NCBI RefSeq assembly: GCF_025558165.1 | Contig: NZ_LAMZ01000001.1 | Location: 558,001-622,000 of the forward strand | Source: Candidatus Pelagibacter ubique HIMB140 | GTDB taxonomy: Bacteria; Pseudomonadota; Alphaproteobacteria; Pelagibacterales; Pelagibacteraceae | Direction of reading: 5' to 3' | DNA: 64,000 nucleotides | Shown here: in pieces, positions 37,595 to 46,161 of the stretch | Layout: every line of letters starts with the position of its first letter | Numbering within the stretch: position 1 is the first letter of the stretch | The notes under the pieces: generated by a model | The model's database searches: none | Told to the model about the DNA's origin: nothing | What the model saw: the letters and a program-made list of their open reading frames with translations, nothing else | Program-made: the position numbers and the translations under genes

Positions 37595-39286
37595 TTAATC
37601 AACCTGTATATATTTTGTGGCTAAAATAGGCCCAATTTTATCAATTACTTTTCCTGCTACCTCTACAGATGTCCACCCAGCTGTATTATAAAGTGTTCCT
37701 TTCCATCCACCTTTTCTATGCCTATACTTATAATAATAATCTTTTGATTTTTTAGGTGTATCTAACATCACAATAAATACAAATTGAGGATTTGATGTTG
37801 GAAATACCGAACTAAAAGTATTTATTTTTGCCTCTGAATATTTTCCTCCCTCTGGTTGGTCTGCTGTGCCTGTTTTGCCTCCAATTTCATAATTTTTAAC
37901 ATCTGCAAATCTAGCAGTACCCTCCTCTGTATTAACAATTTTTCTTAAAGCATTAACAACTTGTTTTGAAATTCCTTTATTAATTATTCTTTTGTTTTTA
38001 TTTTTTTTATTATCTTCATTAAAAACCAATGTTGGTTTTACATCATAGCCACCATTAGCTAAAATAGCGTATCCTTTTGCTAGTTGAAGAATAGTTGTTG
38101 CTACTCCATGACCAAAAGAGGCTGTTGCTAATCTACATTTTCCAAAATCATAATCTATTTGAGGTGCCACTTCTTCAATGTCAAAATTAATCTGGTTTAA
38201 TACTCCAATATCTTCTAAGAAAGATTTAAATTTTTCTGGACCAACTTTTTGTGCAATTCGTACAGATCCAATGTTTCCAGATCTAACTAAAATTTGCTCA
38301 GCGGTTAAATCTGAAGGTATTTCATTATCATATTCTCCAATTCTGTATCTGTCACACTTAATTGATTTTGGTAAATTTAAAAATTCAGTATCTGGCTCAA
38401 TTAATTTTTCATTTAAAGCGCTTGCAAAAGTAAAAACTTTAAAAACTGAACCAAGTTCGTATGTTCCTTTTGTTACTCTATTAATATAATTTACATCTGA
38501 TATATTTTTTCTCTCATTTGGATTAAAATCAGGTAATGAAACTAAAGAAAGTATATTCCCATTATTAACATCCATTAAAATTGCTGCACTTCCTTTGCTT
38601 TTAAAAATTTCCTGATATTTTAATAATTCTTTTCTAATTAAAAATTGAATGTCTTTATCAACAGTCAATTTAATTGGGTCTCTAAATGTTCTAAGATTTT
38701 CATTTAATGATTTTTCCAATCCAGAAATACCATTATTGTCATTATCTATTTGACCTAAAATATGACTAAAAAGGTTTTTCTGCGGATACATTCTAAGTAC
38801 TTTTTCTTCGGGAATAAGAGATTTATCTCCCAACTTCATAAGTTGCTCATATTTTTCCTCTGAAATTTTTTTCTCTAAATAAAAAAACTTTTTGTTTTCT
38901 ATTTTTTTTTCAATTTCATTAAAATCTTTGTCTGGGAAAATAATTTTTAGACTTAAAAGTAATTTTTCTTTACTAATTATGTCTGAAGTTTTGAGACCAA
39001 TATCAACAGACTTAACTGTTTTTGCTAAATAATTTCCATTAATATCCAAAATATCTGCTCTATAAAGATCACTACTGAAAGGGAGAGCGTTGCTTGTATT
39101 TTTAATTTTTGCCTCTCGAGACCCTAAATGAATTAAATGTATTGTGTATATTGAGTAAATAACAAAAAAGACAAAAAAAATAAAAGCAACTCGATTAAAT
39201 TGAATATTTAATCCAGTATTGTTTTTTTTATAATCGAAATCATTTTTATGATCTTCAATTGTTAATCTTTCCTTAAAATTGCTCAT
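37595..39286 (-). CDS. ftsI: Septal transpeptidase FtsI (PBP3)
   Basis: The 563-aa bitopic class B penicillin-binding protein has a cytoplasmic N-terminus, a membrane span (about 32-52), a pedestal domain, and a transpeptidase domain with the catalytic SVFK (S280-K283), SGN (336-338) and KTG (471-473) motifs. It crosslinks septal peptidoglycan together with FtsW. It overlaps ftsL by 4 bp and precedes the murE-murF gene by 2 bp. Confidence 0.96.
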   Translation of the reverse strand: MSNFKERLTIEDHKNDFDYKKNNTGLNIQFNRVAFIFFVFFVIYSIYTIHLIHLGSREAKIKNTSNALPFSSDLYRADILDINGNYLAKTVKSVDIGLKTSDIISKEKLLLSLKIIFPDKDFNEIEKKIENKKFFYLEKKISEEKYEQLMKLGDKSLIPEEKVLRMYPQKNLFSHILGQIDNDNNGISGLEKSLNENLRTFRDPIKLTVDKDIQFLIRKELLKYQEIFKSKGSAAILMDVNNGNILSLVSLPDFNPNERKNISDVNYINRVTKGTYELGSVFKVFTFASALNEKLIEPDTEFLNLPKSIKCDRYRIGEYDNEIPSDLTAEQILVRSGNIGSVRIAQKVGPEKFKSFLEDIGVLNQINFDIEEVAPQIDYDFGKCRLATASFGHGVATTILQLAKGYAILANGGYDVKPTLVFNEDNKKNKNKRIINKGISKQVVNALRKIVNTEEGTARFADVKNYEIGGKTGTADQPEGGKYSEAKINTFSSVFPTSNPQFVFIVMLDTPKKSKDYYYKYRHRKGGWKGTLYNTAGWTSVEVAGKVIDKIGPILATKYIQVD

Positions 39287-39591
39287 TTTTCCTTAATTAT
39301 TTTATAATCCTCTAAATTGTTTACATTTTCTGAAATATTATAAATTTTAATATCTTCTATTTTTTTTTGAACTAATTGATCTTCAAAATATAAAGATTGA
39401 TATTCTAATAATTTTTCAGCAGAACTTAGATAATCGTATTCCAACTGAATATTTTCTAAATCTGATTTTAAAAGTCTTACACTTTCTTTATAAGCAAATA
39501 TTTTATCTTCAATTTTTTTTGTAGTATTTTTGATAATTGCTGTAGTTAAAACTAAAATTATAATTGTTAATGCTAGTGATAATTTTTTCAA
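39283..39591 (-). CDS. ftsL: Cell division protein FtsL
   Basis: The 102-aa bitopic protein has one N-terminal membrane span (about 5-21) followed by a periplasmic coiled coil (heptad pattern through about 70). Sequence conservation is low as usual for FtsL; identification is by size, topology and the rsmH-ftsL-ftsI order. It overlaps rsmH and ftsI by 4 bp each. FtsL forms the FtsQLB activator of FtsWI. Confidence 0.85.
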   Translation of the reverse strand: MKKLSLALTIIILVLTTAIIKNTTKKIEDKIFAYKESVRLLKSDLENIQLEYDYLSSAEKLLEYQSLYFEDQLVQKKIEDIKIYNISENVNNLEDYKIIKEK

Positions 39592-40598
39592 AGTTTATCT
39601 CCAAACTTTTCAATTTCTAAAAAATTTTTAAATTTTTCCTCTATATCTGTGTCAAAATTAAAAAAATCACTTTTCTTAATTGCATATCTAAGTTTTGCAG
39701 ATCTCGAAGGAGGATTTTCTTTTGTCTCAAGATCAGATGGAACAATTGGTTTTTTTTGACTTAAATTAAAAAGAGTTTCTTGTTGTTCTGTTTGAGGTGT
39801 GTATCTTGAAATACTTTTATTTTGAGAAAGACTTTTTAAAAAATATTTTACAATTTTATCTTCTAAAGAGTGAAATGTAACAACAGCTAAAACACCTCCC
39901 TTTTTTAGTACTTTTGTAGCATTTATCAGTCCATAAATTAATTCGCTTATTTCTTTATTTACAAAAATTCTAAGAGCTTGAAAAACTTTAGTTGAATTGT
40001 GTACTTTAAAATTTTTTCTTATTTTTGATTTATCAACAATTTTAATTAAACCCTGTGTATCAATTTTCTTATTTAATCTTTCTTTTACAATATTTTTAGA
40101 AATATATTTTGCATCTTTTTCATCTCCAAAGTATTTAAAAATTTTCTCTAACTCTTTTGCATCAAGTTTATTAATAGCATCAGCAGCTGAATAGTTGTTT
40201 AAACCCAATTGCATATTTAAATCTGTCATTGAATTGAAAGATAATCCTTTTTTTGGATCTTTCATTTGTGTTAATGAATATCCAAGATCAAAAATAACAC
40301 CTTTGATATTTTCGTTTTTGATTTTTAAATTAGTTAATTGACTGAATTTTAAATTTTTAAAAATAAATCTATCTTTAAAATCATCTAAAATTGAATTTGC
40401 AATTTTTTGACTTTCAATATCCCTATCAAGTCCAATTACTTTTGTATTTTCAAACTCGAGTATTTTTTTTGAATATCCACCTTGACCAAATGTACAGTCT
40501 ATAAATGTGCCACCATGTTGAGGGGTGATAACGCTAATAATTTCTTTTAGCAGTACAGGATAATGTTTTTGTACATCCGGTACTATAGTGGCTTCCAT
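39588..40598 (-). CDS. rsmH: 16S rRNA (cytosine-1402-N4) methyltransferase
   Basis: The 336-aa SAM-dependent enzyme (MraW) modifies C1402 in the ribosomal P site. Motifs: [10 protein letters not shown] at the N-terminus, the SAM loop [42 protein letters not shown] and [18 protein letters not shown], plus PPSRSAKLR at the end. It is the third gene of the cluster here, displaced from mraZ by ftsZ (18-bp gap). Confidence 0.96.
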   Translation of the reverse strand: MEATIVPDVQKHYPVLLKEIISVITPQHGGTFIDCTFGQGGYSKKILEFENTKVIGLDRDIESQKIANSILDDFKDRFIFKNLKFSQLTNLKIKNENIKGVIFDLGYSLTQMKDPKKGLSFNSMTDLNMQLGLNNYSAADAINKLDAKELEKIFKYFGDEKDAKYISKNIVKERLNKKIDTQGLIKIVDKSKIRKNFKVHNSTKVFQALRIFVNKEISELIYGLINATKVLKKGGVLAVVTFHSLEDKIVKYFLKSLSQNKSISRYTPQTEQQETLFNLSQKKPIVPSDLETKENPPSRSAKLRYAIKKSDFFNFDTDIEEKFKNFLEIEKFGDKL

Positions 40599-40616
40599 TT
40601 ATTTCTTTGAAGACCA

Positions 40617-42092
40617 TTAATTTTTTTGTCTTCTTAGGAAAGCAGGAATTTCAAGATCGTCTTCATCTTCTTGATCCTCAGAATTCAACAAATCTGAAGG
40701 TGAAGAGTTTTCACTCTCTGAGCTAAATAAATCTGGTGCGTCTGAGTCTACACCAAATTCCTTTAGATCATTTGATGTTTCTTCTTGAACATTTTCATCA
40801 TGATTTTTTTCTTCAAATGTTTCTACTGCTTCTTGAGTAAACGATTTTTCCATTTCATTTAGAGTCCTGTCATCTACAATGTTTTCTGTTACTACACTAT
40901 TTTCTGTAACAAAATTTTCATTCATCATATTATTTTCAACACTTACTTGCTCTTGTTCTTGAACCATTTCATTCTCAACCTTAAGAGCGTTTGCACCATG
41001 AATAATTGGGCTTGATGAGTTTGAAAAATTAAATGCTGGAGACCCCATATTTGAAAAATCAGAGTAACCAGGATTACGATTTTGTATTCTATGCACCATA
41101 TTTACTACTGATTTAGACTCAGGTTGTTGTCCATCTAATGAAGTTGCAACAATTGAAACTCTCATTTTTCCGTCTAAGTCAGCATCAGTTATTGCTCCTA
41201 TAATTAACTCAGCCTCTGGATCAACTTCTGCTCTTACTTTGTTAACTGCTTCATCAACTTCAAAAAGTTTTAAGTCTTTACCACCAGTGATATTTACTAG
41301 TAACCCTTTAGCACCCTTTAAAGTGTAATCATCAATTAATGGATTACTAATTGCCATCTCCGCGGCTTTGAGTGCTCTACCTTCACCTTCAGCTTCTCCT
41401 GTTCCCATCATAGCTTTGCCCATTGAAGCCATTACAGTTTCAACATCAGCAAAATCTAGATTAATTAATCCAGGTCTTACCATTAAATCTGTAATACTCT
41501 GAACACCATGCATCAAAACATTATTTGAAAGATTAAAAGACTCTTCAAAAGTTGTTTGCTCATTTGCAATTTTAAATAAGTTTTGGTTTGGAATAACAAT
41601 TATAGTATCAACATGTTTTCTTAATTCTTCCAATCCTTGTTGTGCTCTTCTCATTCTAGAGGGGCCTTCATATAAAAATGGAAGAGTCACAACGCCTACT
41701 GTTAATATATTTAATTCTTTAGCAGCTCTAGCGATGACATGAGCAGCACCAGTGCCCGTTCCACCACCCATACCTGCTGCAATAAAAACCATATTTGCAC
41801 CTTGAAGTGTATTTACAATTTCATTTAAAGATTCATCAGCAGCCGCTTGTCCTATATCTAATTTTGCACCTGCACCTAAACCCTTTGTTAAATTCAAACC
41901 AATTTGAATTCTTGTTTTTGCTTTACTTAACTTTAAATCTTGAGCATCAGTATTAACCGCAATAAATTCTACACCCTGAAGTTTATTATCAATCATTTCA
42001 TTTATTGCATTTCCTCCAGCTCCACCTACTCCTAAAACTAAAAGTCGTGGCTGCAGTTCTTTTATCTCTGGTGCTTTAAAGTTAATTGTCAT
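40617..42092 (-). CDS. ftsZ: Cell division GTPase FtsZ
   Basis: The 491-aa tubulin homologue has the GTP-binding G-loop GGGTGTG (109-115), GGAGGNA (23-29), the T7 synergy loop [11 protein letters not shown], a long variable acidic Asn/Glu/Ser linker (about 340-478), and the conserved C-terminal peptide [10 protein letters not shown] (about 480-489) that docks FtsA, ZipA or other anchors. The start is backed by a strong Shine-Dalgarno (GAGGGG) inside the end of mraZ, suggesting high translation. Its place right after mraZ is unusual; it normally follows ftsA at the far end of the cluster. Confidence 0.98.
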   Translation of the reverse strand: MTINFKAPEIKELQPRLLVLGVGGAGGNAINEMIDNKLQGVEFIAVNTDAQDLKLSKAKTRIQIGLNLTKGLGAGAKLDIGQAAADESLNEIVNTLQGANMVFIAAGMGGGTGTGAAHVIARAAKELNILTVGVVTLPFLYEGPSRMRRAQQGLEELRKHVDTIIVIPNQNLFKIANEQTTFEESFNLSNNVLMHGVQSITDLMVRPGLINLDFADVETVMASMGKAMMGTGEAEGEGRALKAAEMAISNPLIDDYTLKGAKGLLVNITGGKDLKLFEVDEAVNKVRAEVDPEAELIIGAITDADLDGKMRVSIVATSLDGQQPESKSVVNMVHRIQNRNPGYSDFSNMGSPAFNFSNSSSPIIHGANALKVENEMVQEQEQVSVENNMMNENFVTENSVVTENIVDDRTLNEMEKSFTQEAVETFEEKNHDENVQEETSNDLKEFGVDSDAPDLFSSESENSSPSDLLNSEDQEDEDDLEIPAFLRRQKN

Positions 42093-42093
42093 C

Positions 42094-42561
42094 TTATTTC
42101 CCCTCGTTGTTATTTAAATGTTTTTCCCATTTAAGACTTGCTCGATTTAAATTTGCTTTTTTTCTTGCTGATGTCTTAAATTTTTCAAATGCTGTTGGTT
42201 CCCATATTTGAAAAGTTTGACCTTGACCAACAAACAACATACTATTTTTTATTTTTGCATGTTTTAGTAATTTTGATGAAAGAGAAATTCTGCCTTCACT
42301 ATCAAACTGTAAATTAGTACTTTCTGCCAATATTGATGTTGCAAAATAATCTCTTTTTTCCTCAAAAGGGTTTAAAGAGTCTATAGCAGAGGAAATTTTT
42401 TCAATTCTGTCTTGAGAGCATGCTTCTATCGAATAATTATTAAAAGATGGATAACAAATAACACCATTATAACCTAAATTAGACAAATGAGATCTGAAGC
42501 TAGCAGGCACAGATACTCTCCCTTTTTTGTCCAATCTGTTCTCGTAAGTAGATAAAAACAT
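42094..42561 (-). CDS. mraZ: Transcriptional regulator MraZ
   Basis: The 155-aa AbrB-like protein has two MraZ domains, each with the DxxxR motif: [12 protein letters not shown] (17-28) and [12 protein letters not shown] near 90. MraZ forms a ring and represses its own promoter through TGGG repeats; a fitting repeat array lies just upstream at 42590-42614. It is the first gene of the dcw cluster, with ftsZ starting 1 bp after its stop. Confidence 0.96.
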   Translation of the reverse strand: MFLSTYENRLDKKGRVSVPASFRSHLSNLGYNGVICYPSFNNYSIEACSQDRIEKISSAIDSLNPFEEKRDYFATSILAESTNLQFDSEGRISLSSKLLKHAKIKNSMLFVGQGQTFQIWEPTAFEKFKTSARKKANLNRASLKWEKHLNNNEGK

Positions 42562-42589
42562 GTTTTTTTAATTTTATAAATTCCATAAA

Positions 42590-42632
42590 TGGGAATATAT
42601 GGGAATATATGGGTATTTAAAAAGATAGTCAA
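42590..42632 (-). promoter_or_regulatory. mraZ promoter with triple TGGG operator (MraZ-binding box)
   Basis: On the plus strand TGGGA (42590), TGGGA (42600) and TGGGT (42610) recur at exact 10-bp intervals, i.e. TGGGN-N5 repeats as described for the E. coli MraZ-binding region. On the minus strand a promoter TTGACT (complement of 42627-42632), 17-bp spacer, TATATT (complement of 42604-42609) fits perfectly, and its -10 lies between the second and third repeat. Start of transcription would be near 42597, about 36 nt before the mraZ ATG. Binding would block RNA polymerase. Confidence 0.8.
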
Positions 42633-42827
42633 ATGTTGATTCTTTGCTTAATTAAAGGCATTTTAAGAGGAAAATTCTAATTAATGATTTGAAATTGAAG
42701 AGATCTTTCATTTATTTGGTTGCTGAAATAATGAGGATACTTATTCTCGCTCCATTTAAATTTATGCTTCTAGCTTTAAAAATAATTCTATAGATCTTTA
42801 ATTTTCTTGTTTTTTTAAACTGTGAAG

Positions 42828-43186
42828 TGCCAGATAAACTATAAGCCGGGTTCTGTCATTTAAACCTATCATTTATCTAGGCTTAAGATCACTCTTAAGC
42901 TCAAGCAACTAACCCTGATGACTAGCCAAGGACGGCTTTTAGTTTTGCAACAATGTCATCTCTACTTAGTTTTGCTCCCAGTGGGGTTTTCCAGCGTTCA
43001 TTGTTACCAATAGAACCGGTGCGCTCTTACCACACCTTTTCACCCTTGCCACGTTATGGCGGTTTATTTTCTGTGGCACTATCCCTAGGGTTTCCCCCGC
43101 CAGGCATTACCTGGCACTGTGTCCTTGTAGAGCCCGGACTTTCCTCTTTAAAATAAATTAAAGCGATAAGTCATTTATCTGGCAAA
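42828..43186 (-). ncRNA. rnpB: RNase P RNA
   Basis: The minus strand contains the conserved 5' segment GAGGAAAGTCCGGGCTC (complement near 43130-43146) and the 3' segment ACAGAACCCGGCTTAT (complement near 42841-42856). The P1 helix closes with GCCAGATAAA at the 5' end and TTTATCTGGC at the 3' end. Length (about 360 nt) and internal motifs fit a bacterial type A RNA. It processes tRNA 5' ends. The stretch from 42640 to 42827 between rnpB and the mraZ promoter shows no gene or clear terminator. Confidence 0.95.
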
Positions 43187-43223
43187 GTGAACTTATAATT
43201 AAACTTAAAAATTACAAGATAAT

Positions 43224-43982
43224 TTAATTCAGCTTTTTTATTAGGTTTTCACTTATTAACAAACATTCTTTATCAATTTTTCCATTTATCAATTCTTGTC
43301 TAAATCTTCTTTGAAATGCAATTGTTATATATTTGTTATATTTATTTTTATTAATTTTTGTGTTTTTAAAATAACCAATTTTATAAAGATTGTTTATAAA
43401 TTTTAATTTCAATGAATTGTTTACAATTAAACTCCTATCTTTTTTGATTTTAGATAAATTTAAATTATGCCAGATTCCAATTTTATTTTTTGATAACAAT
43501 TGCCATGGAAATTTTTCACCAGGATCTTTTTTTCTATCTGGAGCTATATCAGAATGACCTAATATAGAATCTGAAGCTATATTGTATTTTTTAATTAAAT
43601 ATCTTGTCAATTTAAGTACAGAATTCATTTGTTTTTTTGAAAACTTTTTATATTTAAATTCATGACCAGGGTTGTTTATTTCTATTCCTATAGAGTTTTT
43701 ATTTAAAGATTTATATTTTTTCCAATTTGAAACTCCTGCATGCCAAGCAATATAAGAGTCGGGAACCATTCTTAAAATTTCACCATTATTCTTTATAAAA
43801 TAATGACAACTTACTTTAGAATTATTATCTAATAATTTGTTAATTGCTTTTTTTTCATCTTTCATTCCTGTGTAATGAAAGATAACAAAGTTAATTCTAT
43901 CTAAACTTCTTTTTTTGGAATCAAAATTAGGTGAATAGTTTCGAATTATTTTCATACTCAATTTGGGGTCTATTTTCACCAA
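43224..43982 (-). CDS. N-acetylmuramoyl-L-alanine amidase, AmpD/AmiD family
   Basis: The 252-aa Amidase_2 domain zinc enzyme cleaves the amide between MurNAc or anhydro-MurNAc and L-Ala. Zinc ligand H36 (VIFHYTG), the SCHYFI block, AWHAGVS, the Glu in IGIEINN, and the C-terminal GHSDIAPDRKKDPG (His and Asp ligands) are present. A C-terminal peptidoglycan-binding-like region follows. No signal peptide or lipobox is seen, which favours an AmpD-like cytoplasmic recycling role over an envelope AmiD. An alternative start at M10 is possible. Confidence 0.9.
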   Translation of the reverse strand: MVKIDPKLSMKIIRNYSPNFDSKKRSLDRINFVIFHYTGMKDEKKAINKLLDNNSKVSCHYFIKNNGEILRMVPDSYIAWHAGVSNWKKYKSLNKNSIGIEINNPGHEFKYKKFSKKQMNSVLKLTRYLIKKYNIASDSILGHSDIAPDRKKDPGEKFPWQLLSKNKIGIWHNLNLSKIKKDRSLIVNNSLKLKFINNLYKIGYFKNTKINKNKYNKYITIAFQRRFRQELINGKIDKECLLISENLIKKLN

Positions 43983-44059
43983 TTATTAAACACTTTGTTG
44001 ACATTTTTCTAAATTAAAAAACACTTTAATATAAAAAATTATATAATATAAGATGAGCA

Positions 44060-44866
44060 ATGCTTAAGAAAATATTAATAATATCTGTTCTAATTTTCCT
44101 ACAAGGATTTAGTGCTTATGCTGGATCAGATGGAGAAACGACTTTAAATGAAAAAAAGACTGAACAAGTAAAAAAAACTAGAGATTGCTTTGAAAAACTT
44201 AATAGAGCAACTTTTTCGTTCAACCAAGGTCTTGATAAAGCATTGTTAAAGCCTATTGCCGAAGGTTATAGAAAGTTACCAGAGGGAGTGCAAACAGGTA
44301 CAAGTAATGCTGTTAGAAATTTATCTAACTTAATAACAATACCAAACAATGTTTTGCAAGGTGATGTAAAAACTGCGCTAGTAAATACTGGAAGATTATT
44401 AGTAAATAGCACCATTGGAATTTTAGGAGTTGTTGATGTTGCTAATAAAATGGGATTTCCAAAATATGAAAGAGAAGATTATGGCCAAACGTTAGGGAAA
44501 TGGGGATTTGGACCAGGTTGCTATCTTGTACTTCCAGTGCTAGGACCATCTACTGTCAGAGATACTACTGGATCATTTGTAAACGTATTAGGCGGAGACC
44601 CTTGGTACAACGTTTCTACTCATGGTAATAATGAATTTTTAAGTGAAGGAGTTTATTTGGCGTCAAAAGGTATAAGTGGTATCGAGTTTAGAGCAAATAA
44701 CATCGAGTCACTTGAAAACTTAGAAAAAAATTCAATAGATTTTTATGCTTCTATTAGAAGTTTATATTTACAAGATAGAGAAAATAAAATTAAAAATCTT
44801 CAAAGAGGAAACTTAGAAATAATTTTTGAAGATGATAATGACTGGGAAGAAATCGAAAACAAATAG
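44060..44866 (+). CDS. mlaA: Outer-membrane phospholipid-transport protein MlaA (VacJ)
   Basis: The 268-aa protein has the MlaA core: CFEKLNRATFSFNQGLDKAL, NLITIPNNVLQGD, NSTIGILGVVDVA and EDYGQTLGKWGFGPGCYLVLPVLGPSTVRD. It removes mislocalised phospholipids from the outer leaflet. The N-terminal signal (about 1-21, ending AYA) lacks a lipobox cysteine, unlike the E. coli lipoprotein. A TTGACA (43998-44003) and a TATAAT (44042-44047) lie upstream but are not properly spaced with each other. mlaC follows 17 bp downstream. Confidence 0.92.
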   Translation: MLKKILIISVLIFLQGFSAYAGSDGETTLNEKKTEQVKKTRDCFEKLNRATFSFNQGLDKALLKPIAEGYRKLPEGVQTGTSNAVRNLSNLITIPNNVLQGDVKTALVNTGRLLVNSTIGILGVVDVANKMGFPKYEREDYGQTLGKWGFGPGCYLVLPVLGPSTVRDTTGSFVNVLGGDPWYNVSTHGNNEFLSEGVYLASKGISGIEFRANNIESLENLEKNSIDFYASIRSLYLQDRENKIKNLQRGNLEIIFEDDNDWEEIENK

Positions 44867-44883
44867 TCAATTATTACATAATA

Positions 44884-45468
44884 ATGAAAAAATTACTTAT
44901 ATTATTAGTCCTGTTTAATCTTAATTTAACAAATAGTTTCTCGATTGAGGCTGACGTTTTTGTTCAATCCACTGTTAATAGAGCTGCTGAAACTTTAAGT
45001 AGCGGTCTAACAAAAGAGGAAAGGATGGATGAATTGAAATCGATAGCCTTAGACACAGTTGATATAAGAGGTATAGGTTTCTATTCGCTTGGAGCACATA
45101 GGAAAACCGCATCTGACGAACAAAAAAATGAATATGAAAAAGTATTCACTGAATATTTTTTACAAAGTTTCTCAAGTAGATTGGCAGAGTATTCTAATCC
45201 AATTATAAACGTCGATTCAAAAAAAAAAATTAATGAAAACTATACTATAGTCTCAAGCACTCTTGCGGCGACTGATAAGAGACCAGCTGTAAAAATAGAT
45301 TGGAGAATCTATACAAAAAATAAGGAACAACCACTTATTAGAGATCTTATTATTGAGGGATTAAGTTTAGCAAGAACTCAGAAAGAGGAATTTAATTCAA
45401 TTATCCTGAGTGCTGATGGTGATATCAATGCCTTAATTTCAAAATTAAGGGATTTTTCAAACAGCTAA
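44884..45468 (+). CDS. mlaC: Periplasmic phospholipid-binding protein MlaC
   Basis: The 194-aa protein has a cleavable signal peptide (about 1-20, before IEADVF) and the Tol_Tol_Ttg2 (MlaC) fold signature: DIRGIGFYSLGAHRKTASDEQKNEYEKVFTEYF, followed by KIDWRIYTKN and IIEGLSLARTQKEEFNSII. It shuttles phospholipid between MlaA at the outer membrane and the MlaFEDB complex at the inner membrane. mlaFED are not in this window. Confidence 0.92.
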   Translation: MKKLLILLVLFNLNLTNSFSIEADVFVQSTVNRAAETLSSGLTKEERMDELKSIALDTVDIRGIGFYSLGAHRKTASDEQKNEYEKVFTEYFLQSFSSRLAEYSNPIINVDSKKKINENYTIVSSTLAATDKRPAVKIDWRIYTKNKEQPLIRDLIIEGLSLARTQKEEFNSIILSADGDINALISKLRDFSNS

Positions 45469-45474
45469 TAAATT

Positions 45475-45945
45475 TTGAATATTTCAACTAAATCTATACT
45501 TTTAATTTCAGCTTTAACTTCTTCATTTTTTTTAATTTATTCATCATACAAAGGGACAATCTTATACTTTGTTAACGAAGCGTTAGAAGACACTTTTGTG
45601 GGTGGAAGTACATCTGATATTTCAATTTACCTGTGGTTTACTATTTCTGGAATTTTAATACTCATAACTCTCATGTTTCTATTTTTTCTAAAAATAAAAG
45701 ATTTAAAAAGTCAAAAGATAATTGTTACGGGTTTAACAGTTTTTTGGATTACAATTTCAATATTTTTAATACTTATAAATTTATCAAATTTTTGGATTTC
45801 GTTGATTACTTTAACTGTTGGTGTTCTTTCATTTTTAGCTATGAAAAATCTCAAAAAAATAATAATTGCTGAATTAAATAAAAAAGGATTAACAGATAAA
45901 GAAATATATCTGTTACAAAAATTAGCAGGTATAACTAAAGATTAA
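45475..45945 (+). CDS. Small four-helix membrane protein, unknown function
   Basis: The 156-aa protein starts at TTG 45475, 6 bp after the mlaC stop. Hydrophobic segments lie near 8-28, 48-70, 80-97 and 99-118. The last 35 residues are a soluble charged tail with LTDKEIYLLQKLAG, which looks like a short helix-turn-helix or SHOCT-like tail. No family is recognised. Co-transcription with mlaA-mlaC suggests an envelope role. It ends 3 bp before the convergent tRNA gene. Confidence 0.65.
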   Translation: MNISTKSILLISALTSSFFLIYSSYKGTILYFVNEALEDTFVGGSTSDISIYLWFTISGILILITLMFLFFLKIKDLKSQKIIVTGLTVFWITISIFLILINLSNFWISLITLTVGVLSFLAMKNLKKIIIAELNKKGLTDKEIYLLQKLAGITKD

Positions 45946-45948
45946 GTT

Positions 45949-46025
45949 TGGTGGGCCCGCCAGGACTCGAACCTGGGACCAATACATTATGAGTGTACTG
46001 CTCTAACCAACTGAGCTACAGGCCC
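45949..46025 (-). tRNA. tRNA with CAU anticodon (tRNA-Met or tRNA-Ile2)
   Basis: The minus-strand cloverleaf has acceptor GGGCCTG/CGGGCCC, anticodon loop CTCATAA (anticodon CAU), and T-loop TTCGAGT; 3' CCA is encoded. The TTGGTCCC variable region and acceptor resemble alphaproteobacterial tRNA-Ile2, in which C34 is converted to lysidine to read AUA, more than elongator tRNA-Met. The choice needs comparison with the other CAU tRNAs of the genome. Confidence 0.92.
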
Positions 46026-46082
46026 AAAACATTTGTTAGATATATCATTTCTATCAAGTTATCAATTAAAGATAAATCAATA

Positions 46083-46157
46083 ATGGTGGGCCGTGTTGGT
46101 TACGCTCCAACTACCCCTGCAATGTCAATGCAGTACTCTACTATTGAGCTAACGGCC
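46083..46157 (-). tRNA. tRNA-Val(GAC) with non-standard D- and T-loops
   Basis: Acceptor GGGCCGT/ACGGCCC, anticodon stem CTGCA/TGCAG with loop TTGACAT (anticodon GAC) and T stem GTTGG/CCAAC are all intact and CCA is encoded. The T-loop reads AGCGTAA instead of TTCRANY, and the D-loop is AATAGTA without the usual GG pair. The gene begins 4 bp after the rpoD stop, so it is probably cut out of the rpoD transcript. Confidence 0.88.
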
Positions 46158-46161
46158 CAAT

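Noticed and set aside
42640..42827. Possible small RNA or riboswitch between mraZ and rnpB
   Set aside because: No stable GC-containing hairpin, conserved motif or terminator could be made out.
42953..43156. 67-codon open frame on the plus strand
   Set aside because: It lies entirely inside the RNase P RNA gene and encodes the complement of its conserved core.
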